Of a stretch of DNA of 17,453 bases, positions 14,222 to 17,453 are shown in pieces. The notes beneath the pieces were generated by a model. The model was not told where the DNA came from and made no database searches. It saw only the letters and a list, made by a program, of their open reading frames with translations. Position 1 is the first letter of the stretch. Each line of letters starts with the position of its first letter. The translations under genes were made by a program, and so were the position numbers. The DNA lies in contig JALRHB010000003.1 of the NCBI GenBank assembly GCA_023253245.1, positions 1 through 17,453 of the forward strand, read 5' to 3'. The stretch comes from Polynucleobacter sp. GTDB taxonomy: Bacteria; Pseudomonadota; Gammaproteobacteria; Burkholderiales; Burkholderiaceae.

Positions 14222-14310
14222 CGCACTTGAAGTTTTGGCTTGATACCGCTTTTTTGGGCTTTCTGGGGCTATATTGCCGCAGAAGTTCATGACAATAAAC
14301 AGAGAATAAG

Positions 14311-15468
14311 ATGAATTTATTTGGAAAAGTCACTAGGGCCTCGCTCTATTTAGCAGCAGCTTTCGGCACAGGATTGGCTCATGCCGCTGAAAATATGCCT
14401 GGTGGCCCCGCTGTCAATCAGCTCAATTTCGCAGCCCCAGCAACCAAAATCATGCAAGAAATTCACTCTTTGCATTGGATGATGTTGATTATTTGCGCAT
14501 TGATTTTTATTGGTGTGTTCGGGGTAATGTTCTACTCCATCTTGAAACATCGCAAGTCTCTCGGTGCCAAATCTGCTTCATTTCATGAAAGCACGACAGT
14601 TGAAATTATTTGGACTGTGATACCTTTGCTCATCGTGATTGGTATGGCATTGCCAGCAACAAAAACTGTTGTTGCGATGAAAGACACTACTAACTCAGAT
14701 ATCACCATTAAGACCACTGGCTATCAGTGGAAATGGGGTTATGACTACATCAAGGGCGAAGGTGAAGGTATTAGCTTTTTGTCGACCATGTCTACATCTC
14801 GTGAAGCAATTAACAACCTAGCTCCAAAATCAAATACTTATTTGATGGAAGTGGACAATGAGATGGTTGTTCCGGTTGGTAAAAAGATTCGCATGATTAC
14901 TACGGCAAATGACGTGATTCACTCTTGGACTATTCCGGCCTTTGGTGTAAAGCAAGATGCGATTCCGGGCTTTGTACGTGACACTTGGTTTCGCGCAGAA
15001 AAGATTGGAACCTATCGTGGTCAGTGTTCAGAATTGTGCGGTGCTGAGCATGCGTTTATGCCAATCGTTGTCAAGGTAGTTTCCCAAGAGGATTACACCA
15101 AGTGGGTTGAGCAAAAGCAAAAAGAAATGGCTGCTGCTTCAGATGATCCTTCCAAGGTTTACACCTTAGATGAGCAAAAAGAGCGTGGTGCAAAAGTCTA
15201 TGCCGCCAATTGCGCCGCCTGCCATCAACCAAATGGAAAGGGTGCTGGGGCATTCCCAGCGCTCGATGGTAGCAAGATCGTGCTAGGTCCAAAAGAAGCT
15301 CAGTACAACATTTTGATCAATGGTAAGGGCGCCATGCCGAAGTGGGCTGGTGTCATTTCTGATGGTGATATTGCCGCTGTCATGACCTACACACGCAACG
15401 CATGGGGTAATAAAACGGGTGAAGTGATTCAGACCCAAGATATTGTTTCTGCTCGCGCAGGCAAGTAA
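14311..15468 (+). CDS. coxB: Cytochrome c oxidase subunit II with fused cytochrome c domain
   Basis: This 385-residue subunit accepts electrons at the CuA centre and passes them to subunit I. The signal peptide MNLFGKVTRASLYLAAAFG... ends near residue 25, followed by two membrane helices (about residues 54-77 and 98-117). The periplasmic cupredoxin domain carries the CuA ligands H204, C239, E241, C243, H247 and M250 (GQCSELCGAEHAFM). A class I cytochrome c domain is fused at the C-terminus: CAACH at residues 301-305 binds haem c, and M342 (GAMPKW) is the likely axial ligand. Such fused subunits occur in caa3-like oxidases and are common in Betaproteobacteria. The ATG follows AGAGAA at 14301-14306. 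coxA begins 37 bases after the stop. Confidence 0.96.
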   Translation: MNLFGKVTRASLYLAAAFGTGLAHAAENMPGGPAVNQLNFAAPATKIMQEIHSLHWMMLIICALIFIGVFGVMFYSILKHRKSLGAKSASFHESTTVEIIWTVIPLLIVIGMALPATKTVVAMKDTTNSDITIKTTGYQWKWGYDYIKGEGEGISFLSTMSTSREAINNLAPKSNTYLMEVDNEMVVPVGKKIRMITTANDVIHSWTIPAFGVKQDAIPGFVRDTWFRAEKIGTYRGQCSELCGAEHAFMPIVVKVVSQEDYTKWVEQKQKEMAAASDDPSKVYTLDEQKERGAKVYAANCAACHQPNGKGAGAFPALDGSKIVLGPKEAQYNILINGKGAMPKWAGVISDGDIAAVMTYTRNAWGNKTGEVIQTQDIVSARAGK

Positions 15469-15504
15469 TTAATTTATACAGATATAACTAAACCGGAGTA
15501 ATCC

Positions 15505-17124
15505 ATGAGCACTATTTCTACTACCCACGATCACGCGCACGATCACGCTCACGATGATCACACACCACATGGTTGGCGTCGTTGGTTGTTTGCTACCAAT
15601 CACAAAGATATCGGTACGATGTATCTCATCTTCTCATTTGTGAGTTTGATGGCCGGTGGTGTAATGGCTCTTGGAATTCGTTTGGAATTATTCCAGCCTG
15701 GCCTGCAATTTCTGCGTCCTGAATTCTTTAATCAGCTCACCACTATGCATGGCTTGGTAATGGTGTTTGGCGCCATCATGCCTGCATTCGTTGGTTTCGC
15801 AAACTGGATGATTCCATTGCAAATTGGCGCATCAGATATGGCGTTTGCGCGTATGAATAACTTTAGTTTCTGGATTCTTCCAGTGGCTGCCTGCCTTTTG
15901 TTTGGCTCCTTCTTGGCTCCTGGAGGCGCCCCTGCAGGCGGTTGGACTTTGTATGCACCTTTGACAGCGCAAATGGGCCCTGGTTTGGATATGGGTATTT
16001 TTGCTCTTCACTTATTGGGAGCATCCTCGATCATGGGCTCGATTAATATCATCGTGACCATTCTGAATATGCGTGCTCCTGGTTTGACATTGATGAAGAT
16101 GCCAATGTTTTGCTGGACATGGTTAATTACTGCTTATCTATTGATTGCTGTAATGCCTGTTTTGGCTGGCGCAATCACAATGGTTCTGACAGATCGTCAT
16201 TTCGGCACCTCTTTCTTCTCCGCAGTTGGTGGCGGTGACCCAATCATGTTCCAGCATATTTTCTGGTTCTTTGGTCACCCAGAGGTTTACATCATGATTC
16301 TTCCTGCCTTTGGAATCATTAGTGAAATCGTTCCTGCATTCTCTAGAAAAACATTGTTTGGTTATAGCTCGATGGTTTATGCAACAGCATCAATCGCGAT
16401 CTTGTCATTCATTGTTTGGGCGCACCACATGTTTGCTACTGGTATGCCTGTAACCGGTCAACTGTTCTTCATGTATGCCACGATGTTGATTGCTGTGCCA
16501 ACCGGCGTGAAGATTTTCAACTGGGTTGCAACAATGTGGAAAGGTTCAATGACATTTGAAACTCCAATGTTGTGGTCTGTCGGCTTTATCTTTGTATTCA
16601 CTATGGGTGGCTTCACCGGTTTGATTTTGGCAATGGCTCCAATTGATATCGGTGTTCAAGATACCTACTATGTTGTTGCCCACTTCCACTATGTGTTGGT
16701 AGCAGGTTCACTATTTGCGATGTTTGCAGGTTTCTACTACTGGTGTCCGAAATGGACAGGCTATATGGCTAACGAAACTCGTGGCAAGATCCACTTTTGG
16801 GCATCCATGATCTTCTTCAACATCACCTTCTTCCCAATGCACTTCTTGGGCTTAGCAGGTATGCCACGTCGTTACGCTGACTACCCAACTCAATTTGCTG
16901 ATTTCAATATGATCGCCTCTATTGGAGCTCTGGGTTTTGGCTTGGCTCAGGTTTATTTCTTGTTGTTCGTCGTATTGCCAGCATATAACGGTAAAGGTGA
17001 GAAAGCTCCTATGAAGCCTTGGGATGGTGCAAAAGGTTTGGAGTGGACAGTGCCTTCACCAGCGCCACACCATACATTTGAAACACCTCCTGATGCTAAA
17101 GAGTTGCATGCAGCCGGCATCTAA
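15505..17124 (+). CDS. coxA: Cytochrome c oxidase subunit I
   Basis: This is the 539-residue catalytic subunit of an aa3-type haem-copper oxidase, which reduces oxygen to water and pumps protons. Ligands are visible: H82 (MHGLVM) and H395 for haem a, H393 for haem a3, and H258, H307 and H308 for CuB. Y262 in GHPEVY is placed for the His-Tyr crosslink. D111 (GASDMAF), E260 and K336 (PTGVKIF) match the D- and K-channel residues of A-type oxidases, so proton pumping is expected. Twelve membrane helices fit. The cytoplasmic N-terminus is unusually His/Asp-rich (residues 8-22). The start has a clear ribosome site, CGGAG at 15494-15498. The 3' end overlaps the next small gene by 17 bases. Confidence 0.98.
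   Translation: MSTISTTHDHAHDHAHDDHTPHGWRRWLFATNHKDIGTMYLIFSFVSLMAGGVMALGIRLELFQPGLQFLRPEFFNQLTTMHGLVMVFGAIMPAFVGFANWMIPLQIGASDMAFARMNNFSFWILPVAACLLFGSFLAPGGAPAGGWTLYAPLTAQMGPGLDMGIFALHLLGASSIMGSINIIVTILNMRAPGLTLMKMPMFCWTWLITAYLLIAVMPVLAGAITMVLTDRHFGTSFFSAVGGGDPIMFQHIFWFFGHPEVYIMILPAFGIISEIVPAFSRKTLFGYSSMVYATASIAILSFIVWAHHMFATGMPVTGQLFFMYATMLIAVPTGVKIFNWVATMWKGSMTFETPMLWSVGFIFVFTMGGFTGLILAMAPIDIGVQDTYYVVAHFHYVLVAGSLFAMFAGFYYWCPKWTGYMANETRGKIHFWASMIFFNITFFPMHFLGLAGMPRRYADYPTQFADFNMIASIGALGFGLAQVYFLLFVVLPAYNGKGEKAPMKPWDGAKGLEWTVPSPAPHHTFETPPDAKELHAAGI
15526..15561 (+). repeat. In-frame 12-base tandem repeat encoding the CoxA His/Asp tail
   Basis: Three consecutive 12-base units, CACGATCACGCG, CACGATCACGCT and CACGATGATCAC, encode HDHA-HDHA-HDDH. 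The first two differ by one base and the third is diverged. The repeat makes up most of the His-rich N-terminus of CoxA. Confidence 0.75.
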
Positions 17125-17239
17125 AACAGAACGTCAAAAATCCCAATCTACGAATAATCGTAGATTGGGTTTTATCCTTTTAAGCATTGCCGCAGTTTTT
17201 TTTATTGGTATTGTGATTAAGCGGAGCGTGTTGGGCTAG
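17108..17239 (+). CDS. Cytochrome oxidase small assembly protein
   Basis: This is a 43-residue single-pass membrane protein: a charged N-terminus (MQPASKTERQKSQSTNNRRL), one hydrophobic helix (GFILLSIAAVFFIGIVI, about residues 21-37) and a short basic end. It resembles the small proteins encoded between coxA and ctaG in Burkholderiales and annotated as cytochrome oxidase small assembly proteins; the molecular role is poorly known. I choose ATG 17108, which overlaps the end of coxA by 17 bases and has AAAGAG (17098-17103) as ribosome site. The frame is open further upstream to an ATG at 17024, but that part lies wholly inside coxA and looks non-biological. Codons 12-21 span a strong terminator-like hairpin. 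A TTG at 17165, after the hairpin, is an alternative start but would drop the NRRL segment before the helix. Confidence 0.8.
   Translation: MQPASKTERQKSQSTNNRRLGFILLSIAAVFFIGIVIKRSVLG
17142..17173 (+). terminator. Intrinsic terminator after coxA, inside the small-protein gene
   Basis: CCCAATCTACGA (17142-17153) pairs perfectly with TCGTAGATTGGG (17158-17169) around an ATAA loop, followed by TTTTATCCTTTT and preceded by AAAAAT. This has the form of a Rho-independent terminator 17 bases past the coxA stop. It lies in the coding frame of the small assembly protein, so it is more likely an attenuator than an absolute end of the operon. Confidence 0.85.
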
Positions 17240-17251
17240 GCTCACAAAAAT

Positions 17252-17453
17252 ATGTCAACTACAGCATCTATTAATCGTCAAATACTTCTCAAGTTGCTGA
17301 TCGCTTCAGTAATGATGTTTGGTTTTGGTTATGCTCTGGTACCGATGTATAAAGCTTTGTGTGAAGTGACTGGTATTAATGTAATCACTAGTAAAAATAA
17401 TTACGGTATTCGTGCGTACAGCGCAAATAAAGTGGGAAATACTCAGGTTGATT
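17252..17453 (+). CDS. ctaG: Cytochrome c oxidase assembly protein CtaG/Cox11, N-terminal fragment
   Basis: The first 67 residues of a CtaG/Cox11 protein are visible before the window ends. This family delivers copper to the CuB site of subunit I. After a short polar start (MSTTASINRQ) comes one membrane helix (about residues 11-31, ILLKLLIASVMMFGFGYALV), then MYKALCEVTGIN, the conserved juxtamembrane block with the Cys found in Cox11 proteins. The copper-binding CFCF motif would lie beyond the window. The start lies 13 bases after the small assembly gene and has only a weak ribosome site. The usual continuation in this group is coxC, which cannot be confirmed here. Confidence 0.93.
   Translation, partial: MSTTASINRQILLKLLIASVMMFGFGYALVPMYKALCEVTGINVITSKNNYGIRAYSANKVGNTQVD

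Noticed and set aside
17024..17107. Extended 71-residue version of the small assembly protein
   Set aside because: The added 28 residues lie entirely inside coxA in another frame and look like random sequence. The helix and the basic NRR segment belong to the part after 17108.

Overview
The window looks like core chromosome of a small-genome, moderately AT-rich betaproteobacterium of the Burkholderiaceae, most likely Polynucleobacter or a close relative. This rests on gene content and order (TorF-type porin, glnK, amtB, proteobacterial-type gshA, gshB, PTS EIIA/HPr/EI; rhodanese, grxC, secB, gpsA; comF, trmL; coxB, coxA, small assembly protein, ctaG) and on protein style, without a database search. 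I see no mobile element, CRISPR array, tRNA, rRNA or foreign island, and no obvious new multi-gene system. Genes are dense: the longest gap is about 180 bases (14131-14310).

Layout. 1-1979 (+): the end of an outer-membrane porin, then the P-II regulator and ammonium channel (nitrogen uptake), closed by one weak and one strong hairpin. 2099-6837 (+): the two glutathione synthesis genes run straight into a PTS phosphorelay (EIIA, HPr, EI) with no sugar permease, probably a regulatory PTS. 6851-9761 (-): gpmA, a periplasmic carboxyl-terminal protease and a MoeB/ThiF-type adenylyltransferase. 9784-12058 (+): rhodanese, glutaredoxin, SecB and glycerol-3-phosphate dehydrogenase. 12066-13303 (-): comF and trmL. 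13327-14130 (+): a BioC-like protein whose SAM-binding loop looks degenerate. 14311-17453 (+): aa3-type cytochrome oxidase genes coxB (with a fused cytochrome c domain) and coxA, a 43-residue assembly protein, and the start of ctaG.

The most interesting signals are regulatory. First, four of the six apparent unit-leading genes (gshA, gpmA, the rhodanese gene and the BioC-like gene) have a TANNNT -10-like hexamer ending exactly seven bases before the A of their ATG and lack a Shine-Dalgarno sequence, which suggests leaderless mRNAs. The other two are comF, with a hexamer at a slightly different distance, and coxB, with a normal long leader. Many internal genes instead have purine-rich ribosome sites. 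Second, the two divergent junctions have overlapping -10 elements on opposite strands, one of them the palindrome AGTATACT. Third, a strong intrinsic terminator after coxA lies inside the coding sequence of the small assembly protein, whose start overlaps coxA. This could make expression of the downstream cox genes depend on translation.
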